Assembly (NCBI GenBank): GCA_024220505.1
Contig: JAKZZE010000032.1
Coordinates: 548,457-612,456 of the forward strand
Source of the DNA: Rhizopus arrhizus
Lineage: Eukaryota; Mucoromycota; Mucoromycetes; Mucorales; Rhizopodaceae
DNA: 64,000 nucleotides
Direction: 5' to 3'
Under the pieces are notes generated by a model. The model had not been told where the DNA came from. It was given only the letters and a program-made list of their open reading frames with translations, and searched no databases. Both the position numbers and the translations under genes were made by a program. Below are positions 41,859 through 52,012 of this stretch, piece after piece. Positions within the stretch are counted from its first letter, which is position 1, and every line of letters begins with the position of its first letter.

Positions 41859-42817
41859 GTCGTGGCGTTTTCTTTTCAAGCATTCTTCGGCTCTCATGTC
41901 GTATTTTACAAAAAAAAAACTTTGTTTAATACAAAAGGAGATTTATTTTGGTTACTAATGAACAAAAGAAAAAAAAAAAAAAAAAAGAAGAAAGAGTGAA
42001 GAGGCACATATGAATAAGAGGGATGAAACTCTTATATAAGTGCATAATATCGCTATAATAATAAGTATAAAAGTATGTGTTTATAAATTGGAACAAAAAA
42101 AAAAAGAATGTGAATATGGTAGAAAATTTAAAAGATTGAATAAAATATATAAAAAAAAGAAGGATTCTTTTGGCTCTAAAGAAGTTAAACTTGTTTTAAA
42201 GCTGAAAAAGATATGTTTTAAATAGTAAGATCACGGCATAAAAAAGACAGAGTATTTTTGATAATCATTTTTATTTTTTGAGAGTAAAGAAAAAAAAGGC
42301 GGCAACGGAATGAATGTCTATTATGCTACACGTCTTGAGATTTCTATGAAAAGGTTAAAAAACAAAAGAAAAAGTATATTGTTACTAAGTACTTTTGAAA
42401 AAAAAAAAAAAATTACATTCCCAGCATTGACATTACAAAAGGAATCTCCATTCAATGTATTGTTTAAACTTGAATAAAAAAAACGAGTGTTTTAAATTTG
42501 GGTTTTAAAAAAAAAGTACTTTAGAAATTTTTTCATTAAAAAAAAAATAAAAGTGGACCAAATATGACGAAGGTGGAAAGCATCAAACAGAAATCTAAAA
42601 TAAGATTCAAAGACCACAATACAAACGGCAAACTGATTTTATCTGTAACCAAATCTAGAATGAAACAAAGGTAAAAAAAAAAATTTAAATTTAAAGATCT
42701 AAACACCGCTTTCATTTTTTTTTTGTTTTATTTATTTCACAAGTTTTTTTTTTTTAAAACAGCAAGTTGATTTCATCCAACTCTATTTCACCACCAAAAG
42801 CCCAAGCGATACTCTCT

Positions 42818-44112
42818 TCAGTTATATTTTCTTTTTTCAGTTATATTTTCTTTTTTGATGAAGTCAGGAACAGGCAACGAGCATTTTCTTTGTATACGAG
42901 GAAGAAATTGGATGCTGCTATTTCCAGTTCTTTGCCTCTTTGCCTTGTCACTTGCTATCTGATCATCCAACAGCTTAAAAAATTCGGTACACTGAATATT
43001 GGATAATTAGTTGATTGCGCTTAAAAAGATATTAATTAAACTTACAGCAGGTGATCTGTACTTTGGTACGCGAACTTCAAAATAATCAACTGTTTTCTTG
43101 CACAAGACAGACATACGTTCCTTTTCAGTAAAAGGAGCCATTCTATCTGGATTTTGCTCCAGAAGAATTTCCTCCACCTTATCGATTGTTTCATTGTTGT
43201 ACATGTCTTCTTCTTCAGACATGTATTGCTGTTGAAGCAAATACTCACAGTTTGGATAGCTTTCGTAAACGCCTTGATCCTTGTACTGCTCGTATATAGC
43301 CTTACGAGCTCTTGTTTTCTAAAAAACAAAGTTAGTTATGCGATTACAATATTTTATGTGGCACTTACAGCGCTTCTACGGGTGACTTTTGCTGCTTTTC
43401 GTTTTCTTATAAATTCTTCAACTGGATCTTCCTCTTCACCTGTGGATATTCCCGCCTTCTTTGTATAATATTGGCGCTCGAGGTACTTGCGCAAATCGCG
43501 GTTGTTGGTATTTTTATATGAATAATGGCTATTCACATAATCCTGCAGCAATTTAAATACTCTTTGATTTTCAGCAGACTTCAGAGGCTTTTCAAGAACA
43601 TATTGAGATGATGGCGGCAGGTTGTTGTAGTGATTTCTCACAGCATCCTATATTTCAGAGAAAAGCGATTAGTATATTTGTTTAAAATTGAATTTTAATG
43701 TTCTTACTTTGACAGCAGTAGCAATCGGCTTTGCGCCTTTGCCTGATTCTGCTTCAAGCTCATCGTATGCTTCTTTGAGCTTGCTGTATGCTACTTGCAA
43801 GGCCCGCTTTTTCTCTTGCTCTTTTCGAAGCATCTCTTTCAAACCATCATTTTCTTTTCTTAGCTCCATATAAATGGAAAAAGAAAGAGATACTTCATCA
43901 GTCTCCATGTCTTCAGCTTGGCGCATTCGCTTCTGAACATGGGTCATGGGAGGAAAACCAGGCCTAGGATAGGCAAAGCTATCTGGAATGGCATCGCTTG
44001 AAGCAAGCTCAGGAACAACAGCACGAGAAGGAACAGCGATTGATTGCCCAACAGAGTTAGAGCCACGAGCATTGGCAGGAGCAGGGTTGAATTGAATACC
44101 ACGATCAGACAT
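42818..44112 (-). CDS. Four-exon gene of unknown function in B (376 aa)
   Basis: Exons 44112-43708, 43647-43369, 43318-43046 and 42991-42818. The product is the same as that of A, including the 19-bp duplication that changes the last residues to KRKYN. Confidence 0.68.
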
Positions 44113-44414
44113 ATTGTTATAAGAGTAATTTGAAATAAAGATAAGTGAGCTTGGCATCAAAATTGAATCTTTCTTAAATATCATCGAGTTTACAATGAAA
44201 CTCAGTCTTAGTATAGCAAAAAAAAAAAAATATAAAAAGATTTCCTTTTCGAAATTTTGTTCCTTTTTTTTTCTTTCTGTTCAGCAATTTCCTTTTTCAA
44301 CATCGCTCCGGTTATCGCAAGGTAAGTAAAAAAAAAAAAAAAAAAAGAAAAAGAAAAAGAAAAAAAGAAAACTTTAGTTCTAACATGCTGTAGTAGACAT
44401 TCATACATGTATCC

Positions 44415-44765
44415 ATGGCTGCTGTAGTTCCTTTAGTTTGTATATCTGCTCAAAAGGTAAATACATTCATATCTTTCAGTAATCTTTATTAAAAGTAAAA
44501 TTAGATTCCTTTAGTTCGTGGCTGAAGCTTTATGGATGTCTTGGCATCCTGTTTTGTTAGTAAAAGAGCTTTAAGGTAAATAAATCAAGTACATCATGGT
44601 TTACTTTTATTAATATTTTATTTTATACAATTTTAGATGCTTTGGCTTCTGTTGCTCCCTGTTGTCTATAACCTCCTATAGCTTTGGATCCTTTTTACTA
44701 CTGGCGCGCTTTTCTTTATGGGTTTTATTTACTACGCTCTTTTGTTTGCTGCTTCTATGGTCAAG
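44415..44765 (+). CDS. Spliced small hydrophobic gene in B, 3' end not resolved
   Basis: Same arrangement and sequence as the gene at 40552; it opens MAAVVPLVCISAQK. The same caveats about the second donor apply. Confidence 0.4.
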
Positions 44766-45593
44766 GTAAGTGTATTTTCCTTTTTTTTTGCATCTACCGT
44801 TTAAATTTTTATATTTAATCGTTTCCATGGATCCCCTGCTCGCTTTCCCTCCTTCCCCTACCCTTTTGTAATACTGGAATGAACCAATAATATATAATCA
44901 ATATGGCAATAAAGCCCAAAAATAAATGAATAAAACTACATTTTTGACCAATAATACCGTGTTTTAAGCCTATTTTATTTCCCAATATAAATCATCCAAA
45001 GCTAAATATAGCCATAATAAGCCAATAAGGAAGCATTGTTAAAGAGCAACAGACGAATAAGGAAGCATTAGGAAAAGGTAACAAGCCAATAAAGAAGTGG
45101 TATTAAAGAGAAACGCAAGCATGTAAGGTCCAATAGAAAGGCATCATGCTTGTGTTTCATCGTTAAAAGAATAATGAAGCGGCGCGTTGCCAAACAGTGA
45201 TACTTGGTTATCGCACTGAAATAGTTAACATTCAACGTAAACTGGTTCAACTTGGCATACTGCAATAACGCTGCATTAAATATGATAAATCCCGATTAAC
45301 TGAGGTATATCTGAGGGCTATCATACTTTGTAAATAACAATTATGTGCAGTGCGATCACTGCACCCAATCACCGTTATCCAAGTTGATAAAGTTGATCTT
45401 TTTTGATAGTGGTAATTCTATTAAATGAGTGAGAACTCGGATTTAGATGTTAGACAGCTGATTTTTATATCAGAAGAAAGCTTGAAAAAAATAGATTGTA
45501 AACCTATAAAAATAATCAAAAGTATATAATATGTTTGTTGAATAAAAAGACATTGTATTTTTTAAAAAAATAAATAATTTTCTGTTGTGCTAC

Positions 45594-45722
45594 ATGATGC
45601 CATACAAGATTACAAATTGGGAAGACTATGCTTTTTCAACTTCAGTGCAATATTTTTTAACTTCAACAAAGATCGAAAACACAGTTCTATTGGCCTACAA
45701 GCTCGGAAATCCAAGTGATTGA
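45594..45722 (+). CDS. 42-aa small ORF in C
   Basis: Same 42-codon ORF as in A and B. Confidence 0.5.
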   Translation: MMPYKITNWEDYAFSTSVQYFLTSTKIENTVLLAYKLGNPSD

Positions 45723-46616
45723 GTCGTGGCGTTTTCTTTTCAAGCATTCTTCGGCTCTCATGTCGTATTTTACAAAAAAAAAACTTTGTTTAATACAAAA
45801 GGAGATTTATTTTGGTTACTAATGAACAAAAGAAAAAAAAAAAAAAAAAAAGAAGAAAGAGTGAAGAGGCACATATGAATAAGAGGGATGAAACTCTTAT
45901 ATAAGTGCATAATATCGCTATAATAATAAGTATAAAAGTATGTGTTTATAAATTGGAACAAAAAAAAAAAGAATGTGAATATGGTAGAAAATTTAAAAGA
46001 TTGAATAAAATATATAAAAAAAAGAAGGATTCTTTTGGCTCTAAAGAAGTTAAACTTGTTTTAAAGCTGAAAAAGATATGTTTTAAATAGTAAGATCACG
46101 GCATAAAAAAGACAGAGTATTTTTGATAATCATTTTTATTTTTTGAGAGTAAAGAAAAAAAAGGCGGCAACGGAATGAATGTCTATTATGCTACACGTCT
46201 TGAGATTTCTATGAAAAGGTTAAAAAACAAAAGAAAAAGTATATTGTTACTAAGTACTTTTGAAAAAAAAAAAAAAATTACATTCCCAGCATTGACATTA
46301 CAAAAGGAATCTCCATTCAATGTATTGTTTAAACTTGAATAAAAAAACGAGTGTTTTAAATTTGGGTTTTAAAAAAAAGTACTTTAGAAATTTTTTCATT
46401 AAAAAAAAAATAAAAGTGGACCAAATATGACGAAGGTGGAAAGCATCAAACAGAAATCTAAAATAAGATTCAAAGACCACAATACAAACGGCAAACTGAT
46501 TTTATCTGTAACCAAATCTAGAATGAAACAAAGGTAATAAAAAAAAAATTAAATTTAAAGATCTAAACACCGCTTTCATTTTTTTTTGTTTTATTTATTT
46601 CACAAGTTTTTTTTTT

Positions 46617-47956
46617 TTAAAACAGCAAGTTGATTTCATCCAACTCTATTTCACCACCAAAAGCCCAAGCGATACTCTCTTCAGTTATATTTTCTTTTTT
46701 GATGAAGTCAGGAACAGGCAACGAGCATTTTCTTTGTATACGAGGAAGAAATTGGATGCTGCTATTTCCAGTTCTTTGCCTCTTTGCCTTGTCACTTGCT
46801 ATCTGATCATCCAACAGCTTAAAAAATTCGGTACACTGAATATTGGATAATTAATTGATTGCGCTTAAAAAGATATTAATTAAACTTACAGCAGGTGATC
46901 TGTACTTTGGTACACGAACTTCAAAATAATCAACTGTTTTCTTGCACAAGACAGACATACGTTCCTTTTCAGTAAAAGGAGCCATTCTATCTGGATTTTG
47001 CTCCAGAAGAATTTCCTCCACCTTGTCCATTGTTTCGTCGTTATACATATCTTCTTCTTCAGACATGTATTGCTGTTGAAGCAAATACTCACAGCTGGGA
47101 TAGTTGTTATAAACACCTTGATCCTTGTACTGCTCGTATATAGCCTTACGAGCTCTTGTTTTCTAAAAAACAATGTTAGTTATGCAAGTACAATACTTTA
47201 TGTGGCACTTACAGCGCTTCTACGGGTGACTTTTGCTGCTTTTCGTTTTCTTATAAATTCTTCAACTGGATCTTCCTCTTCACCCGTGGATATTCCCGCC
47301 TTCTTTGTATAATATTGGCGCTCGAGGTACTTGCGCAAATCGCGGTTGTTGGTATTTTTAAATGAATAATGGCTATTCACATAATCCTGCAGTAATTTAA
47401 ATACTCTTTGATTTTCAGCAGACTTCAGAGGCTTTTCAAGAACATATTGAGATGATGGCGGCAGGTTGTTGTGGTGATTTCTCACAGCATCCTATATTTC
47501 AGAGAAAAGCGATTAGTATATTTGTTTAAAATTGAATTTTAATGTTCTTACTTTGACAGCAGTAGCAATCGGCTTTGCGCCTTTGCCTGATTCTGCTTCA
47601 AGCTCATCGTATGCTTCTTTGAGCTTGCTGTATGCTACTTGCAAGGCCTGCTTTTCCTCTTGCTCTTTTCGAAGCATCTCTTTCAAACCATCGTTTTCTT
47701 TTCTTAGCTCCATATAAATGGAAAAAGAAAGAGATACTTCATCAGTCTCCATGTCTTCAGCTTGGCGCATTCGCTTCTGAACATGGGTCATGGGAGGAAA
47801 ACCAGGCCTAGGATAGGCAAAGCTATCTGGAATGGCATCGCTTGAAGCAAGCTCAGGAACAACAGCACGAGAAGGAACAGCGATTGATTGCCCAACAGAG
47901 TTAGAGCCACGAGCATTGGCAGGAGCAGGGTTGAATTGAATACCACGATCAGACAT
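46617..47956 (-). CDS. Four-exon gene of unknown function in C, full-length form (391 aa)
   Basis: Exons 47956-47552, 47491-47213, 47162-46890 and 46835-46617 (135, 93, 91 and 72 codons plus stop), all joined in phase 0; introns 60, 50 and 54 nt. This is the best reference copy: exon 4 reads CTEFFKLLDDQIASDKAKRQ and ends with AWAFGGEIELDEINLLF. Against A/B it has substitutions such as YNNYPSC for YESYPNC, and several silent changes, suggesting past selection on the protein. Landmarks shared with the Y gene: exon 1 length, N-RV--LL and D-R in exon 2, SEEED in exon 3, EF near the start and WAF near the end of exon 4. No known domain recognised. Confidence 0.75.
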
Positions 47957-48270
47957 ATTGTTATAAGAGTAATTTGAAATAAAGATAAGTGAGCTTGGCA
48001 TCAAAATTGAATCTTTCTTAAATATCATCGAGTTTACAATGAAACTCAGTCTTAGTATAGCAAAAAAAAAAAATATAAAAGATTTCCTTTTCGAAATTTT
48101 GTTCCTTTTTTTTTCTTTCTGTTCAGCAATTTCCTTTTTCAACATCGCTCCGGTTATCGCAAGGTAAGTAAAAAAAAAAGAAAAAAAAAAAGAAAAAAAA
48201 AAAAGAAAAAAAAAAAAAGAAAAAAAAAAAAGAAAACTTTAGTTCTAACATGCTGTAGTAGACATTCATA

Positions 48271-49900
48271 CAGTAGCGGACAAAACTGGTGCACAAAACT
48301 TTTTTTTAGCTTTTAACTACCATTACCTGCTCATGGTAATTGCAATAGTCATGAAACTGTACTAGAAGGAGGATATACTAGTCATTGTAATCTATGTATG
48401 TTCTAAGCATGACATTGTTAAAACTGAGCGATAAGCGTGCTTTGAATTTATAAAATCTTATATTTTCTAAAAACCGCAAAAGTGGCTAAAATCTTAGACT
48501 TTATATAATCATCTCATCTCTTGATATTATCGGATATTCTTCTTTGCATATGCTAATAATATGCGTGTATATCATTTTCAGTAAAAGAACCCGGCTCTTT
48601 AACTATTCTTTTCCAAAGATCATCGACCCTTTTTGATCTAGTGTCGTATCATCATACCTTTGCCATCAATTGCCACCTGGCATGCTTCAGCGGACTTAGG
48701 CCGGGATTAGTGGCGGCTAAACTTGTAGCACAGAAGCGCTGTTATCAAATATTGAGTTTGTGACATGCGTCGACTTGTGCCTTGTGTCATTGTCATACTG
48801 AAACGAGAGATTACGACGTTTTAGACCACTATACGCTAGGCTTTTGTGGTATGAAGTAAGCGAAATATATGTGTATATTTATGAGTTCATTATACCATCA
48901 TATACTTGACACACATATTCCGGTCCTCAATATCTAATACAGCCTTAAAACATAACAGAGCAACCAGCATGCTTCATTGTTTGATCACCGTGAAAAAATC
49001 GCTCAGATTGCTCGACTTGCTTTCAATATTAGTGTATACTATCTGCATCCATAATGTTCATATTTGTTTCATTGCTAATGATAGCAGACTTCCAGCCCTC
49101 TATAGTATACAATGGCTTATTGTGATACCACATTCATCGCTTTTTCCGACTTATACAGCTGATGAAATTCTTCGATTCCTTACTTCCGGACTCAAAATCT
49201 AGCTTCCTACTGTGCCTTTAGACTGACAGTCTGCTAACACTGTATCTTAAGGTCCTCAAAATGTGCTGAGCATCAGGAACTGTGTGTAGCGGACCTTGTC
49301 CAAGCTCTAGGTTGATGACTGAACTAATAACTTTTCAGGCTAATAGCGGAATACCTTCATGATCACAAGACATTAAGTTTCTTTCTTCCCTCTTTCTCCT
49401 GTTGATTGTCCATTTAGAGATCCTTGTTACTCTAGAAATATCTGCTGTCGTACGAACTAGGCGTGTTCGAGATCTCAGAGTTTCGTTTTTACAGTTGCTT
49501 ATTTTCTTAAACATATAAGGCTAGTACTTTGTTATAGTGAATAGGGTAAAAACAAAAGGGGGGACTCAATGGGAAATACAAAATAAGTACAGTTTTATAT
49601 ATTTTTTAAGAGCTACTAAAATTCACTAATATGCTGTGAAATCTGAAAGCAAACGGGAGAGATATGGGGAAAATTGAAAGAAGGCTAGACAAGCACCACA
49701 TTTTTGGCGAAAATTGAAATATGCAAAAAATCACTAAAAATGACCTTATGCCTGGGGGATGTCCGGTACAGTTCCGGTTTACATAACATAATGTATATTT
49801 TGGACTGTCTTTCAGATGGTATATGCCACAAAAGTCGCAGACATATGGCGGAGATACAATGTTGATTTTAATTTTTGTGCACCAGTTTTGTCCGCTACTG
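48271..49900 (-). mobile_element. Decayed Tc1-type element, copy 3
   Basis: 1630 bp, same as 31390-33019 with few differences. TA duplication at 48269-48270 and 49901-49902. Comparison with A shows a clean insertion into the sequence ACATTCATACATGTATCC just upstream of the hydrophobic gene, so it lies between the two divergent genes of C. Confidence 0.93.
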
Positions 49901-49911
49901 TACATGTATCC

Positions 49912-50266
49912 ATGGCTGCTGTATTTCCTTTGGTTCTTTGCATATCTGCTCAAAAGGTAAATACGTTCATATCTTTCAGTAATCTTTATTAAAAGTAAAA
50001 TTAGCTTCCTTTAGTTCGTGGCTGAAGCTTTATGGATGTCTTGGCATCCTGTTTTGTTAGTAAAAGAGCTTTAAGGTAAATAAATCAAGTACATCATGGT
50101 TTACTTTTATTAATATTTTATTTTATACAATTTTAGATGCTTTGGCTTCTGTTGCTCCCTGTTGTCTATAACCTGTTATAGCTTTGGATTTTTTTTTACT
50201 ACTGGCGCGCTTTTCTTTATGGGTTTTATTTACTACGCTCTTTTGTTTGCTGCTTCTATGGTCAAG
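49912..50266 (+). pseudogene. Small hydrophobic gene in C, frameshifted
   Basis: Opens MAAVFPLVLCISAQK, a frame-preserving 3-nt longer version of exon 1 in A. Exon 3 has a longer T run (GGATTTTTTTTTACTAC), which breaks the frame before the membrane segment. Confidence 0.45.
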
Positions 50267-50995
50267 GTAAGCGTATTTTCCTTTTTTTTTTGCATCTACC
50301 GTTTGAATTTTTTTATTTGATCGTTTCCATGGATCCCCTGCTCGCTTTCCCTCCTTCTCCTACCCTTTTGTAATACTGTAATGAACCAATAATATATAAT
50401 CAATATGGCAATAATGCCCAAAAATAAATGAATAAAACTACATTTTTGACCAATAATACCGTGTTTTAAGCCTATTTTATTTCCCAATATAAATCATTCA
50501 AAGCTAAATATAGCCATAATAAGCCAATGAAGAAGTAATATTAAAGAGAAATAGACCTATAAAGAAGCTTTGCTAAAAGGTAACAAGCCAATAAAGAAGT
50601 GGTATTAAAGAGAAATGCAAGCATGTAAGGTCCAATAGAAAGGCATCATGCTTGTGTTTCATCGTTAAAAGGATAATGAAGCGGCGCGTTGCCAAACAGT
50701 GATACTTGGTTATCGCACTGAAATAGTTAACATTCAACGTAAACAGGTTCAACTTGGCATACTGCAATAACGCTGCATTAAATATGATAAATCCCGATTA
50801 ACTGAGGTATATCTGAGGGCTATCATACTTTGTAAATAACAATTATGTGCAGTGGATATCTCTGTCAAATCTATCCATCCATCAACAATTTTTACATCAA
50901 TCGACTCCTTTTGATCTATATTTTTATTTGGTTCAACTCTTATTCTGCTACCTTCAATACTTGTTGCTTAATCGTTGCTCAAAGTTTGCATCCAA

Positions 50996-51982
50996 ATGTC
51001 AACAACAAGAAATACTAGAGGATCCAAAATCCTGAATGCCGCCGCCGGACCCAATTCGTCCGAGCTCGAAGTCACAGTGCAAAATCTCAGTCACGCACTT
51101 CAAGAGGTAACGACTAGACTCTCAGCCTTAGAACAGCTTAAGTTGGAATTGGAGACTTTGAGAGGTGAGAATGCTCGCCTCGTACAAACCAATGAATCTC
51201 AAGCCAATGAGATTGCTTCTCTGCGTGCTCAGTTAGCCGCACAAACCGCCGGGGTCCCTACAAGCACCCCAAGTTCAAATACCGCTCTTTCTTCTGCTGC
51301 TGCTCCTGCTGGTGCTAAACAGTCCGTTTCTTCGCCCTCCTTGGGTACTGCTGCCTCGTCTTGGGCTACTGTTGTTTCTCGTTCTGCAAAGAACAAACTC
51401 CGTCGCCGTGCCGCTGCTGCTCGTGGTTTCCAGCCTGTGTCTGGTGAGCAAGGTTTTGACTATGTCTACATACCTAGATCTCGCAAAATGACATATACCG
51501 AAGCTCGTCGTCGTCTTGGTCGTCTGGGTGTTGACACCTGGCGGGTGCTAGATGTTTCGTTCCCCGCGCACTCCGTTGTTGGCCTACTTGTACACCTCCA
51601 GTACAAGCCTGCTCTCGTCTCATTGCTTGAAAAAGCAAAGATCAAGATCCTCGATCAGTTCGACCCTTTGGATCCTGACAACGTTGCTGACCCTGCTTTC
51701 TCTTCCGCGTCTCTGGAGGTACGTCAAGAAAAGATGGCGCACATTTCTAATGAGCGTTGCCTTCGTACCCTTGAGCGCTTGCGCTATCCTGTTGCTGTTG
51801 CTGTCTCGCGCTTCTTTTTGGCTAATGCCATGGTGTCTGACGAGGCTGTCTCTGATGTCTTGTCTGCCAAGCAAGATCGTCCCTCCTTCCCTCGTCATCC
51901 TGATCAACCCGACGACGACATGGTTCTTGATGACTATGAGCATTACCATCCTGCCTCTCGTTCCAGCTTTGGATCATTATAA
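50996..51982 (+). CDS. LINE-2 ORF1 (coiled-coil protein, 328 aa), intact
   Basis: The ATG at 50996 (MSTTRNTRGSKI) is chosen as first ATG; the frame is open upstream without another. Residues ~25-85 form a coiled coil (LSALEQLKLELETLRGENAR). A low-complexity Ser/Ala/Pro linker is followed by a basic patch KNKLRRRAAAARG and a conserved C-terminal domain (YVYIPRSRKMTYTEARRRLG, FPAHSVVGLLVHLQYKP). ORF1 proteins of LINEs bind the element RNA. I see no CCHC knuckle. The stop overlaps the ORF2 start (TAATG), inside the palindrome ATCATTATAATGAT. Confidence 0.88.
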   Translation: MSTTRNTRGSKILNAAAGPNSSELEVTVQNLSHALQEVTTRLSALEQLKLELETLRGENARLVQTNESQANEIASLRAQLAAQTAGVPTSTPSSNTALSSAAAPAGAKQSVSSPSLGTAASSWATVVSRSAKNKLRRRAAAARGFQPVSGEQGFDYVYIPRSRKMTYTEARRRLGRLGVDTWRVLDVSFPAHSVVGLLVHLQYKPALVSLLEKAKIKILDQFDPLDPDNVADPAFSSASLEVRQEKMAHISNERCLRTLERLRYPVAVAVSRFFLANAMVSDEAVSDVLSAKQDRPSFPRHPDQPDDDMVLDDYEHYHPASRSSFGSL

Positions 51983-52012
51983 TGATGAGTAGTAATACTT
52001 GTCATTATAATG
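51970..52012 (+). promoter_or_regulatory. Stop/start palindrome and second palindrome at the ORF1/ORF2 junction
   Basis: ATCATTATAATGAT is a perfect 14-nt palindrome containing the TAATG overlap. CATTATAATG recurs as a second palindrome ~15 nt downstream. Both are kept in all four LINE copies, including the diverged copy 1 (470-497). They could help ribosomes restart on ORF2. Confidence 0.55.

Larger units (their letters stand above)
41494..45352 (+). mobile_element. CACTG element B
   Basis: 3859 bp, nearly identical to A throughout (differences seen are mostly one-base homopolymer changes). It has the same 19-bp duplication and the same gene set: small ORF 41730-41858, four-exon gene 42818-44112, hydrophobic gene 44415-44765. 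CGAT separates it from both A and C. Confidence 0.88.
45357..50854 (+). mobile_element. CACTG element C, interrupted by a Tc1-type element
   Basis: 5498 bp including the 1.63 kb insertion at 48271. It is a few percent different from A/B and lacks their 19-bp duplication, so it represents the older form. Target duplication GAT: GAT at 45354-45356 before it and at 50855-50857 after it, matching the uninterrupted LINE leader AAGCCGATATCTC. Confidence 0.88.
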
